Shown here piece by piece: positions 35,566 through 46,502 of a stretch of 64,000 bases of DNA (its first letter is position 1; each line of letters opens with the position of its first letter). Source of the DNA: Cadophora sp. MPI-SDFR-AT-0126 (Eukaryota > Ascomycota > Leotiomycetes > Helotiales > Ploettnerulaceae); NCBI GenBank assembly GCA_020747065.1, contig JAGMVK010000020.1, positions 558,001 to 622,000 on the forward strand, read 5' to 3'. A program made the position numbers and the translations under genes. Below the pieces are notes generated by a model, which was not told the DNA's origin, did no database searches, and saw nothing but the letters and a program-made list of their open reading frames with translations.

Positions 35566-36112
35566 TAGTGGATAGCTACGATAGTAGTAAGAATCCCTGC
35601 ATCAGAGGCATATTTGAATGGATCGTGGAGGGACGCTCCCGGACTGCTTGAACAGTGGATGTTGCGGTTTGTTCGAACTCCTAGCTCTTACATCTTTCAT
35701 GATACTCCACACAACAAAATTACACTCAAAAGCTGTCAGAATTCTGTTCTAGCTGCCTTTCACGTTGTTTAATAGCCTTCGTGCACCTTTCAAAAGGGCT
35801 GTAAAATGCAGGTTTTGGTACCTTATTGACAACGTTTACTGTAGCTAAGCTAAATCGGATTCTCATGTACGCATTGGGCTTTTGTGGGAGATATACTAGG
35901 TTGGTTATTCGGTACGACCAACAGAGCATTTACTGAAAGGTATCTATTTCAGCAGTAACTTAGCCATCTTTAAAAAAAAATTAAGACGAACATAGAACGA
36001 GACGCGTTACCAATCCAATTACAGTTTTCAAAATACTACTAGCCAGCAGCCCTAGTAGTGTAACGTCTATCCCTTATATCATAGACAAATCCTCTCCCAA
36101 TAAACGTATCAC
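35566..36112. other. Intergenic region right of the TIR element
   Basis: 3' flank of the HET gene. Nothing is recognised. Confidence 0.45.
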
Positions 36113-38229
36113 TTATACAAGATTTATCGTCTGCAGGGTCCCCCTTTTCTCCCATTGTAGCAACGTGAAGCTACGATTACCAAGCACGAAGCCCACCCTG
36201 GCATATGAAGTCGGAACAGTCTTTAAGGGTGTCTCCACTAATATCATACCCAAAATCCAGCCATCTTCCAACTTTCCTCTGCTCGCGATTGCACATATGA
36301 GGAAGAAGTGATCCTGGTCGATGCAAATCCCGTCTTCGTTTCCTTTGATGTCAGGATCAAAAGACCCCCATGGCTGGTCGACAGGCCAAGTATCCGGAGT
36401 GTTGAGACGTTGAAGTTCTCTATTGGTGACGAATTTTCGCGGGCTACCATCTGGTGCCGATTTCGTTGGCTGAATGAATATAGGGACAAGCCAGCCCGAC
36501 AATGTTATCGTTCCTGATCCTGGACCATAGATATTCGAGGACGAGAGAACACGGGTTGTTTTCTGCACTTCGATTCTCGGATAGACAGCGTCGTGGTGCT
36601 CTTCTGGATGATACTTAATGCGACCAGTAACTGAAGCCCATGACCACGTGGGAGCATAACCTTCTTTCATCTTGCGGCTGATATTCTCTCCGAATTTATC
36701 GCTGATGCGCCACAGCAAGCCTCGTATGATTTCATCTGACCAGAGACCAAAGAAATACTCCTTCGAAGTGTGCCTGCTGATTGCGTCGGCGATACCGGAA
36801 AGAGCGGGCAACCGGTCTAATTCGACTGTCAACTTCCGTGCTGTGTACTCATACAGAACGAGTTCCCAATGTCTCTGCACCGCTACCGAGACTTCGTCCT
36901 TTCGCTGGTCTGAGTGTGCAACTCTGCGCTCTGCTTTATCGATTCGAGCAGCATAACTTGGGCTCACGGCTTGGAGAGACCGAAAGAAGAACCCATACAG
37001 ATCCAAGTCCGGGTGGACAAAAGCTCGCTTGAAAGCCAAATGCCGCTCAGACTCATCGAATCCAAAACGGCATTCACAGGCTATTCCGGCAGTGCATTCC
37101 CACGCCAGCTCTGTACTTGTGTAGTGAAGAGTCCTCGATGCCAGGAGACGTTCTTGAAAGACCCACGCGCGCGAATGTAATCCGCTCCTCCTTGTGCCTG
37201 CTTCGACGGAACAGTTGGCTTGTGGATATGGCTTTGTTCGTTCATGTCTCACAAAGAACGAAGGTTCTGACTCCACGGATACAGGGACTTGTACGGAAAA
37301 AGTGTCCAAGTCACTACGAGAAGAGAAGCATCCGCTATGACAGTCAGATGCACAGCCAGCCGCGATTGTAAGTGCTGAGTTCGTGTAAATCTCACTCATC
37401 TGGCTCGACTCTTTTTCCCAGTCCAACGGATCATCTTGAATGATGCACAATGAGTCAATCCATAAGTATTGAATGTCAAGCCGCTGTGCAATGACTACGG
37501 CATCCCGGAATGTTTTGGGAAGCGAAGAGGCTGGGATGCCTCTACGAAGGCTGTCAATTGTTGCAGTTGTTAGTCGAAGCGGGACGGCTGATCCCCACTG
37601 GTGGCTAAGCGTTGCGTACAGACCTCTTTCTCCATGACCCTCGATGAGTTGTACTTCGAATCCTCGATTATTCAATTCAAGCACTCGAGTCGGAAGTCGA
37701 GACAGCCGCATACCGGGACATTGTGCATGGTTGTTGATGCAATCTTGCAGCCATCTTCTGGCCAACGAAAAGCAAGCGTCTGAAGAGGAATGACGACAAA
37801 CTTCTCGACCAATCCCAACATCTGGCCAGCTTGAATGCGTACCTGCTCATGATTAGTCGAAAGTACTAGTAGTAGCAGTGCAGGCGGGGCGTATCTATTT
37901 TGCGAGGGTAGGGAGTTACATGTGGGCTTGTGAGAAGTGTTCAGCGGCATACCTGGCTTCCTGTAGAATTCTAAGCGGTCACTCGTATCATTCGCTTTGT
38001 TCACCTGGACAATAAGGGGGCCTGTTGCAAGCCCCTCCAGTGATGAAGGTCTTCCGTAGAGTAATATCGTGTCGATCGAAGCGTTCCCGTACTGGTAAGT
38101 TCGAATACCTTGCAGCAGCATTGAGCAAGCTGAGCATCCAGATGCAGAAGCTCCACAGAGGTCATCATAAGTTATCTCCTTGTAAGATGGTAACCGTTTA
38201 AGGTCGTTACACACAGGGCAATGCTCCAT
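36113..38229 (-). CDS. HET-domain (heterokaryon incompatibility) protein
   Basis: Two exons: 37953-38229 and 36113-37842, giving about 668 aa. The 110-nt intron (GTATGC donor, CATGAGCAG acceptor) joins FYRKPG to THSSWPDVGIGREVC and then SSSDACFSLARRWLQDC. That run is the classic lead-in of fungal HET proteins, which supports the splice. The N-terminus has a Cys-rich start (MEHCPVCNDL). The HET core follows: LYATLSHQWGSA (about residue 170), SLPKTFRDAVVIAQRL, YLWIDSLCIIQDDPLDWEKE (about 220) and SALTIAAGCASD. HET domains trigger regulated cell death in non-self recognition between hyphae, and related TIR-like folds act in fungal immunity. No extra C-terminal effector is recognised. Specific partners are unknown. 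Confidence 0.9.
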
Positions 38230-39067
38230 CTCAAGTGCTAGGGCCGAGCGCCAGTTGAACGAGGTATGCGACGACCTTCATTGGACGATTCGGACCTTGT
38301 GCCATGCACAGATTCTCGTGCGAGCCTCTTTTCCTGGACGTGAAATTGAATCAGAATTTGGCATTTGTCGAGGACGACGTTGCCTTCGTTTTGAGATGTT
38401 CGAAGAGCGGCTGCTGGAACAAGCCACAAGCCACGGGGCGCAGGCACCCCTGCCTTTTCCTCTCGTGGAACCGAGCTGCCAATCAAATTCTGGTTGTCTG
38501 GATATGGATGCTAACGTGCACCAGAATTTCTCTTTATTAAGAGTTCATTCGGGGGTGGCAATATTGGATAGAGTCTGAAACATGGCCAGTACAAAATATG
38601 GCAATGATAGCACTACTCACTCCTCGTTTTCTGCAGCAATTTATTCGCAGAATCATTGTCAAATGCAATCCAGATGTCGTTGACCCAGCCCAAGCATGCA
38701 GTTTTTTTGCAGTCACTTCGGCTATCAGGAGAAAAAACATAACATGAGCGTGTTAGGATGGTTTAAGCTTACGGGTAGGATCATAGTCGAGGAACACTAT
38801 TACGCTACGAAAGGAGACTCTTTACAAATCAGGCGTGAGAGTGACAATAAGAATATATAATTTCTTGATAGGAGGGCTTCAGGGTGTGTTCGGGAGTAGC
38901 CACGGAACACAACTTATAAAAACTACTAAAGATATTTAGGTGTGTACAGATTTTAATATGCGTTAAGTCAATGCACCAAGTATTATTTTCCCGGCAGGCA
39001 GGGATAGACCTTACACATTCCCAGAATGTCGATGGCATAAGTTAAATAACGCAATTTAAGCAACTAT
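38230..39067. other. Intergenic region upstream of the HET gene
   Basis: Likely HET promoter. A 107-codon plus-strand open frame here overlaps other frames and lacks features. Nothing is called. Confidence 0.4.
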
Positions 39068-40272
39068 TCAACGCAAAAAAGAAAACACAAGACGAAGATT
39101 GAGCGCCTTGCACAGCAAATCAAACACCAGCTCTACACTTCTCTTTCCCCCGGCCATCAAAGCTACCACGCTATCTTCTGGGGATCCTACTTTGAGGCTC
39201 GACTTTCTGAGGCCTTTTGGTCCCTGCTCCGGGTTTTGGCTCCTTTTGCATACATAGTTCCTTCGGATCATAGCCATAAGCTTTCCCCTTCTGGCTACAT
39301 GCTTCTGGGGGCCCCTCGTAATAGACGTGAGACTTCAGGCTTTTGTTTAGGAGCTCTTGGCTGTTTCTTCTCATTGTGTTGATGCCGCAGATTTTTCAAA
39401 CTTAATTGCTTCGACGGATTTGTGTCGCTTCGTCTTACACTCTGGCTTCCAGCATTTGGTCTAGAGACTTGTCGTTACCCCTTGTCTTTGGAATGCTGTT
39501 GTAGGCTCGTCTCTCTCTTCTGTGTTGTTGCAAGCCCTCTCTGGATCTCATCATTTCCCTTGGAAAGTCCCTTGGCCGAGGCACCCGCAAGCTCTTCTCT
39601 GCTTTCGCAAAGTCCTCCTCCAAATACTCCAATCGTTCCCACCATTCGAGCTTGACTTCAAGGGCTCCGGTCTTCGCTTCAAGGGTCATTACCTTCATTA
39701 CAAGGCCTAGGTTAAACTCTTCAATTATTTCTTGAAACGACTTGAGCCTCTAATAAATTTCCTCGAACTCCCTAATCCTTTCTCTCGTGCTCTCTATGCC
39801 TTGTTTTACCTCGGCCAACTAGAGCCGATCATTGGACTTCACTATTTTTCCACCGCGGTCTTCCACGAGCTCAAAGTACTTCTCTCCATGAATTTCGTTG
39901 CGCGGAAGTCAAATAGGAGGAATTCATGACAAAGCGGACAGGTAACACGGTCGTGGCCGAAATTTTGGACGGGTAAAGGTGGTATGTTCTTCTTCATCGC
40001 CAAAAACTTCTTCTCTCTCTTCTCAATATCTCTGTTCTCGATGTCTCGCTTTTCAACTCTTTGGAGTTCCAAGCCATCATTCAGCTTTTGAGCGATAGCT
40101 TTGTAGAGCTTGCTCGTATTACCCCATTTCCTTCCCAGATTTTCTGTCACTATTTCGTAACAGATCTTTGCATGATCAGCCAAAAGCGGGACATCGATAT
40201 CCTTTCCGCAAACCGGCAAGTCACATAGCTAAAGTCGAAGGCAGAACGTACGCCCAGAGAAGAGCGGGGCAT
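39068..40272 (-). pseudogene. Decayed zinc-finger/coiled-coil gene with UBZ4-like N-terminus
   Basis: A minus-strand relic. ATG at 40272 opens MPRSSLGVRSAFDFSYVTC, which falls out of frame at about 40213-40219. One base to the side, the next frame reads PVCGKDIDVPLLADHAKIC. With one extra C the pair would give C-x2-C-x11-H-x3-C, the spacing of UBZ4 ubiquitin-binding zinc fingers such as Rad18. The frame continues to VTCPLCHEFLLFDF, a second CxxC. After another shift it becomes a charged coiled-coil segment interrupted by two in-frame TAG codons (39819-39821 and 39750-39752), each one C-to-T change from CAG. Further open pieces (for example LEWWERLEYLEEDFAKAEKS) extend towards 39.1 kb in changing frames. 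The 3' limit is approximate. Original function unknown. Confidence 0.6.
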
Positions 40273-40870
40273 GTTGGGCGTTAAAGTTACAATTTTGGTG
40301 CGAGCTGAAAAGTAGCGTATGCCGATGATTGAAGTCGAAGGTGAGCTGCCAGTCGATACTGTACTTGCGCTTTGAATGTAACTATTTGTAGTGCTTAAAT
40401 GTCAAAAAAAAATTAAAAAATTTATGTTCCCTGTGGGGCAAGAAGACACGAAGCTATTCATACTCCAGAAAACTGTCCTCGAGGAAACACCTTTACTTAA
40501 GTCGACAGCAGAGACCATCACATTCACAACCTAAAGCTTTCCGGGCTGGTGATTGAGAGAAGAAAAGTTGCATGTGATTCAATGACCAATCACGCAATGT
40601 GACTCTTTACCCGTTATATGTGTGGAAAGTGAGGGAGGAAAATATATTCTTGAGTAGGTCGGAGTACAAGAGGATCTAGGTGGGCCAGTACAAAGGATTG
40701 AAGTCAACTGCTGTGGTAGAAGTCTATGGGGATGAGGGTACTTTCCAAAGATTCTGAAATATGATAAACAGACATGATCTAAACTCCTAGGAATTATGGC
40801 GCATGGTAGTTAACTTCAAAGAACCCGAGACCATCGCTGTTCAATCGAATATTCTCCGAAACTCACCAAA
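40273..40870. other. Intergenic region
   Basis: 600 bp between the relic and the caspase-like gene. An A-rich run lies near 40403-40420. No gene is seen. Confidence 0.4.
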
Positions 40871-42988
40871 TCAGACGTAGTTGACATATTGCGCTCGGCT
40901 AGCGGGCAATGATCCTACTAATGTGCTATCTCCCCGATTGGCTGCTACTCCTTCTACAGTGACTCTGGCTCTCTGTGGGGGCTTTGATCTCTCCTCCACT
41001 TTCCATTTCTTTTCGACACGCCGTTTGAATGCTTCGGGATCCGATCTATCCTCGGTATCGCTCTCAGAATCAACATAAGCATATTTCCTTTGTATGGTAG
41101 ACCTTCGTATCGACTCCCTAGGTTTGGCGCTTCTGTTGTAGGGTTCGCCGAAAATCGGGTCTGCCCAATGCTTGGTAGAGCTCATTCGTTCCATGGGATC
41201 TCGTGGGGCAGGTAGCAGGGGACTCTGAGAGGGCGGGGGCCAATAAGGAGCGTAAAGATTTAAGGGAGGTGCATTATGGGCGTAACTTCTCATGTTGGGT
41301 GGGTTTCGAGTACAAGTAGGGCACGACTGTGTAGGATCAGGAGCATGTGGAGGATTGGACGTAGAAGAAGGTAGCTGATTAGAAGGTGGCCAAATGCGCA
41401 TCGTGATGTTCATCCCTGGGCGGATGAAGGCTATCCAAAGACTTGGAAGGATAACTGTCTCATTGATGTCGAAAAGGCGATATCGCCCTTCGTCAACAAA
41501 GGGAAGTAGCTCTTTATCCATTGCTAACGCCTCGTGAATTAACGTTTTCATCCCCTTCAAACAAGATCAGTACGTATCATTAAGATAGGCATAAAACTTG
41601 GGTAGCTTACTTCCCACGTCTGACACATCCAGAAAGGGAACAGGAACTTGTGACCGTTAGGGTCCAAGAATTTTATCGGCTCATCTGTCGCCTCTGTCGA
41701 CGACTTTGGCCGCCTTTCTTCCACGAGTTCAGGGAGAGAGGCTGGCGTCTTTTCAGATTGTCCAGCGGCAGCGGAAGTCACTATTGTGTCTGTCACTATC
41801 GTCGTGTCCGGCGATCGGTCAATTTGGGGGACTAGATTGCCAGAATTCAAGAAAGCAACGAACGAGTAGGCGGCATGAGCAGGTAGAATATTCCAGAGAG
41901 CAATGGGCATGCTCAGTAGGAGAAGCGTTGAATAACTTCTGTATGCGCCGTGAATGGTAACTCTATTCGCAGCTTCTGGGATGTTACGGAACCATTCTAG
42001 CCAAGGCTGCTGTCGTTTTCCATTTTCTACGTCATCGTCGTCGGTAAGATAATCTTCTTCGAGACGAACGCTGATTAGCACTTCGGGAAATTGCGAAGGC
42101 CCTTGGAATTCTTTGGGGTAAGTACTGGGCGTCGACATATCGATTCGCATGTTTTCTAGAGGTTCTCTGAGGTCTGCCGAATTCGCTGATGAACTGTTGG
42201 GCCGAAGCGGTGCCAACATGATGCTTCGATTGGGTCTTTCGGTTGTTAAGAGGCAATGTACTGGCGTTCTTCGCTTGTGGCACTCGTATCTCGGTCGATC
42301 GTTTTCATCGAGCCAAATATTGCCATTAGGATCCCGTAAAAGCTTCGGCTTCCAATTCTTCAACGAACCCAAGATTTTGCTATGCAACTCGGCTGCATAA
42401 AATGGAGCGCCTGTGAAAGATTCTTCAAGCTCCTGGATGAGAGCATTGGTAAACGAGTGAGGTCCAACTGCTGGAGCCTGACTTTCGAATCCGCAAGCAG
42501 CGATGACTTCAGTGACGCCTTGGCCGGCGCTATTCACAGCTGGATGGGAAGAATAGCAACAATCAAAGAGAAGTAATACATCCGAAGTTGCTTCTTCGAG
42601 GACTTGTTGGACACCAAACGATGAAAACTTGACGGAGTCAGGGCGATCGGTTCTAGCCGTCGTTAGTCTCGATCAATGCCTAGCGATAGAATGGGTGATA
42701 ACGGGTCACTTACGCGGCCCACACTGCAGGACAGTTACGTTGCTGACTCAAAGCTGCATGTCCTCCATAGTAGATAATGATTAAGCTGTCAGCGTCACAT
42801 TCTGCAATCAAAGATGACACTTTGGAAACCGTTACTCTTGCCGGATACTGGCTTGGAATCTCGAAGCACTCGACGTGGTGTTGTTTGTGCCGTTGAGGCG
42901 GATGGTCGGTGCGAGCTGAAGGAGCTTCCCATGCCCAACTTGTCGGACACATCATCTTCTTCCGGTGCCTTAGCCTAAGTTCAGCCAT
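40871..42988 (-). CDS. Caspase-like (peptidase C14) protein with fungal ubiquitin-like (ULD) domain
   Basis: Three exons: 42714-42988, 41611-42652, 40871-41554, giving about 666 aa. Introns are 61 and 56 nt with GTAAGT and GTAAGC donors. A caspase-like fold is shown by LIIIYYGGHAAL (catalytic His about residue 77) and VLLLFDCCYSSHPA (catalytic Cys about 123), so both dyad residues are present. About residues 320-348 form a hydrophobic stretch (STLLLLSMPIALWNILPA). About 415-500 is a fungal ULD-type ubiquitin-like domain (IKFLDPNGHKFLFPFWMCQ, GMKTLIHEALAM, ITMRIWPP), followed by a Pro/Ser-rich tail with a basic end. Fungal caspase-ULD proteins are thought to act in programmed cell death or self-recognition. 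This role is inferred, helped by the HET gene nearby. The N-terminal part of the caspase fold before HHVECFEIP is not recognisable and the start is uncertain. Confidence 0.8.
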
Positions 42989-43023
42989 ATTCCTGTTGCT
43001 CTATGTTCAATAATTCAACCTAC

Positions 43024-43191
43024 ATCGACTCTTGTCTCCATATCTGGCATTGATGGTGCTAGATCATCGGGCTTGTAGACCACAATATCGGGTTGTTCGG
43101 GAGCTGGGACATTCGGATTCACAGCTATATCATTATCCAGGGGGCACTTCTCATCTTTCGTTAGTTCTGGATCCATTGTTGACAAGGACAT
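43024..43191 (-). other. Possible upstream exon of the caspase-like gene
   Basis: ATG at 43191 opens 56 codons (MSLSTMDPELTKDEKC..., ending METRVD) that look like coding linker. They end at a GTAGGT donor followed by a branch-like GGCTGAAC and a CTTAG acceptor 49 nt on. The spliced frame then reads AKAPEEDDVSDKLGMG, which is not the frame of the caspase domain. Either a small frameshift or another intron separates them, or this is chance. Confidence 0.35.
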
Positions 43192-44136
43192 CGTTCAGAT
43201 TTGATTGTCTGCTAATTCCTCAAAGCCTTTGTTGCCATTTCAATCGTGGGACTGTCTTCTACGCAGAAGCACTTTTGAATGTCTCGAGCAGAACCCAAGA
43301 TGGTGACATCGGCACAAAAGTAAGGCTGTAGTACGTTGTGGCTGCCACCGGTGAGCACATCCGGCCAGCTGCATATCAGCTCCTTGTCCCACCACTACTG
43401 ACCCTGACACCTGTGCATTAATCAGCTCACCAACGGTTCCATGACGATGAACCAATGATAGGAGAACACAACACATGCCACTTCCGCCAAGAAATATTCA
43501 AATCGTAAGTTATAATTCTGAATGCTGGAGAGATAAGTGAATTTCAAAAATAAAAATAAACGAAGGAGACTCCTAGGTTATTAAGATCGGGCTTACTCAC
43601 CGATGACAAAGACCTCCACTCAACCTCTACCTCGAAGCTGTGTATCTTCAAAGAGGTTCTCATTTCAAACACAGTCTATATTTCATTGATCTAGAGCAAT
43701 CAAGGCAAAAGTAGCTCACACCCAACTCTGAACGCTGAACGATTCGTTACCTTCCATGGTCGTACGATTTTAGCTCGAGAGCCTCTTGAGCGTCAGCAGA
43801 ATAACTGTGTAAGCTTATTGCCCTTGTTTCGGATTCTAGCGAGTTAGCTCTTCCTTGCATTCGTTTCACATTCGCGCGACTGTGTATCTAGAGAAGTCTC
43901 GTCTGTCCATTTCTATCGCCGCTTGGACGTCAAGAGCAAGCATACACAGGCCACTTAAATCATGAGCCTCGATTCCAAAGGAGGAAATAGTAAACATTGC
44001 CCAGCCACTCTCGTGGTCTCTCATTTTCTTGAACAACTACACAGACTACAGCATTTCCTCAATCAAATAAGTCATGGTGCATCGCTAGACACTCTATCCC
44101 AAACTTCCTCAAATTGCGTGTCAACACCTAAAGGTC
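43192..44136. other. Intergenic region
   Basis: Presumed promoter of the caspase-like gene and 3' flank of the zinc-ribbon gene. No supported feature. Confidence 0.4.
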
Positions 44137-44448
44137 TCACCGATGGCCGCCTAATGGCTCATTATCTCCTGGCCAACTCTCCTCTACCCCCCAGAAAAGT
44201 CCACTACCCTGCCACGCAACCTTCTCATCTCCCTCGGCCCTTGTCCCTCTCTGAGCCAAATCCCTTTCCCTCTCCCGCTGGACCTGCACATATAATTTCT
44301 CTCCACACATCTTATGTCCGCTCCATATATTCCTAGGAACCTGTCCGTAGCAAGACCAGTGATTTTGCTCAAGCCTGGAGATCTGTAGGGTGGTGTTGCA
44401 GGTGTGGCAGGTTGTTGTTGCTGTCGTTGTGGTATCGGAAGACGGCAT
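44137..44448 (-). CDS. Small zinc-ribbon-like protein, C-x2-C...CYGQ...C family
   Basis: A single open frame of 103 aa starting at a clear ATG (MPSSDTTTTATTTCHTC). Visible features are C-x2-C (CHTC), then 15 residues later CYGQ, then another Cys 11-12 residues on (KMC). The same order and spacing occurs in the broken gene at 32868-33445 (CPRC, 16 residues, CYGQ, 12 residues, Cys). This argues that the frame is genuinely coding and that the cysteines bind zinc. The C-terminal 45 residues are less convincing and may include intron sequence. Function unknown. Confidence 0.45.
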   Translation of the reverse strand: MPSSDTTTTATTTCHTCNTTLQISRLEQNHWSCYGQVPRNIWSGHKMCGEKLYVQVQRERERDLAQRGTRAEGDEKVAWQGSGLFWGVEESWPGDNEPLGGHR

Positions 44449-45187
44449 GTTGGAGGTGGAAATGTGAGAGCTGAGGAAGGGGATGATATTGGGTGGTGGA
44501 AAATGATCGGCAATATAGAGGTGGGAGAGCAGGTGTCGGTCTGTCAGTAGGATGGCGCTGACTTGAGGATTTGTCTTTGGCTTTAAGGAGAAGATAGAAG
44601 TGTGTTTAGAATGTCAGGACCTGAGATATGAGGGTGGTGTTGCACTGTGATATGATGTGACGGTGCTCGACTCGTAAGAGCATAAAAGGGTCATTTGAGG
44701 AAATCAAATTGTTATTCGTAGAAATGCATTATTTAAAGCCAATACGATTCTATTTTTGAGGAACAAGACATTGTTATGGCTGAGTCGGGGTAGATAATGG
44801 GCTGCAATTCACGAGAAAGAACAGAGAATAAAGATTTACGTGCGAAGTTGTTTATTCAAGACAAAAGGGTTAGGTGAATCATTTCCAACAATGATATTGG
44901 CTTGCGCTTCAAGCATCGCTAGCTCCGCGTGTTATACTTTGAAGCTTACGTGCCTTGTGGGTTCTATTCGTGACCTTCCAGACGTGTGCTGAGAATACAT
45001 CCACTCATTTATGTTTTCAGTGCAACCGAAAGGAGAGACAGAAGTAAAGAGGTCCAATAGTCACTACTGATTTTGTCTATTTAGTATCAATTTTGAAATT
45101 TTTTCAATCAACTCCAACAAGTGTCCCCTACCTCGATTGAATGCCCATTCATAGCATAGAACAGATACAGAAATTCGTGTAGGAATA
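44449..45187. other. Intergenic region
   Basis: 740 bp with no supported gene, RNA or repeat. Confidence 0.4.
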
Positions 45188-46502
45188 CTACTTCAGAACT
45201 TTGACACCAACCGCAATTCCAAAGTGGTCGCTAACCCAGGCGTTGATCCTTGTAGGAACTAAACCCCTCTTGCTCACGAAGCCCACCTCTCGCCGATGCT
45301 CAACCTGACGCTGGGAAAGATAATGCTTATGTAGCTTCTCCACATACTTTCCCCGTACGATCTGCCCTTCCACATACTCTTCCTCCCAGGCGTCCACATC
45401 CGTTTTCAATCCAATACCAAGTCGTCCTAGCCTTCCTGAGAAATCTAGAGCTTCATCAAGTGCGACGGTTTTGAGCGACCCAGTGTAGAGGAGCTTGTCC
45501 ATCCGCTTTCGTTCCTTAGCATTCTTCGATTGGTAACCCCATGTGTTTCCTCTTGCACGGCCATAGGTCAAGTCTTTTCGGCCCCCCCTCCGAGCTGGTA
45601 TTGGAGGTGCTGGGACGTGTTCCCAGGCGTCTTGCAGGTCAACATCGATCGCCCTGTGGAATTCATGTTCTGACCGGTCGATTGCATTCATATCTCCCCC
45701 TACAAGCCCTGCAACGACCTTGGACTTCATGGTGGGTTCTCCTTTTAGCAAAGTTGAGATCAGAGCCAGCTGACCTGGGCGTTCGGCTTTTCCGCCCCAG
45801 AGTGACATTAGATGTGTCGTACAGAGACGAAGACATTCTTTCGTTTCGTTCTGTTCTCTGGAGCCGGATACAGGGATGTCGACCACGAGAGCATCCCTTC
45901 CCGCTATAGTCACAAAGGGCACACGGAAGCAACTTTCTATTGCCAGGTTCCTCGAGATCATCATGAGGGTAAAGTACGGTGCAGCTCTCCAGTCGAGGCG
46001 CTCAAAGACGAAAGAGTCCCCATGAATCTTCGTGTAAAGAGACTTGGGAGGCTCAGTGTTTGAGAGGACGAAGTTCCGCTGCACCCATGGGTTCTCTACG
46101 ACAGCTTGGAGCGATTCCTGACACACTTCTTGGAACATCACCACGAATGGATATTGTACTTCTCCAAAGAGCCCTCGGATATGTTCTAGTGCTGCGGTGG
46201 CCCGAGCCTCAGGTCCAGGACTAGACCAATTGATGTTCCACGATACGACTTTCAGCACGCTATCGCTCTCTAAGTTTTGTCCATTGTTGTCCTCAGGTAC
46301 TATTCAAGCCGATGGTTCTGAGCGATAGATTAGCGGTCGAAGAAAATGTGGTACAGGTGGTTTTTGTAGGATCGGGCTGGGCTGTCGAGAGGCTGTTGTT
46401 TCCTGATGGCAGTTGCGGTATATCTGCAAAGGTATTGAGCGAGACAATAGACCCAAGCTGCGAGATTCGATTTTGAGAGAAGGATATCGGTGTAGTAGCC
46501 AT
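45188..46502 (-). CDS. TDP2-like endonuclease/exonuclease/phosphatase-family protein
   Basis: Two exons: 46355-46502 and 45188-46299, giving about 419 aa. The main frame has no ATG before its first motif. A 55-nt intron (GTACCA donor, GCTAATC branch, GAATAG acceptor) links it in phase to an upstream exon starting MATTPISFSQNR. The four EEP metal/phosphodiesterase motifs are in order: VVSWNIN (about 68-74), VMFQEV (Mg-binding Glu), GGDMNAI, and SDHFGI near the C-terminus. TTHLMSLWGG also fits. The motif set is closest to TDP2, which removes topoisomerase II adducts from 5' DNA ends. Many fungi carry TDP2-like genes of untested activity. Alternatives are other EEP phosphodiesterases. The Ser/Thr-rich leader is probably disordered. 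Confidence 0.8.

Noticed and set aside
44184..44513. 109-codon frame overlapping the small zinc-ribbon gene
   Set aside because: It is an alternative frame of the same DNA. The frame with the C-x2-C and CYGQ pattern is preferred.
46293..46502. 69-codon frame before the TDP2-like gene as a separate small protein
   Set aside because: A 55-nt intron with good signals joins most of it in phase to the TDP2-like frame, so it is treated as exon 1.
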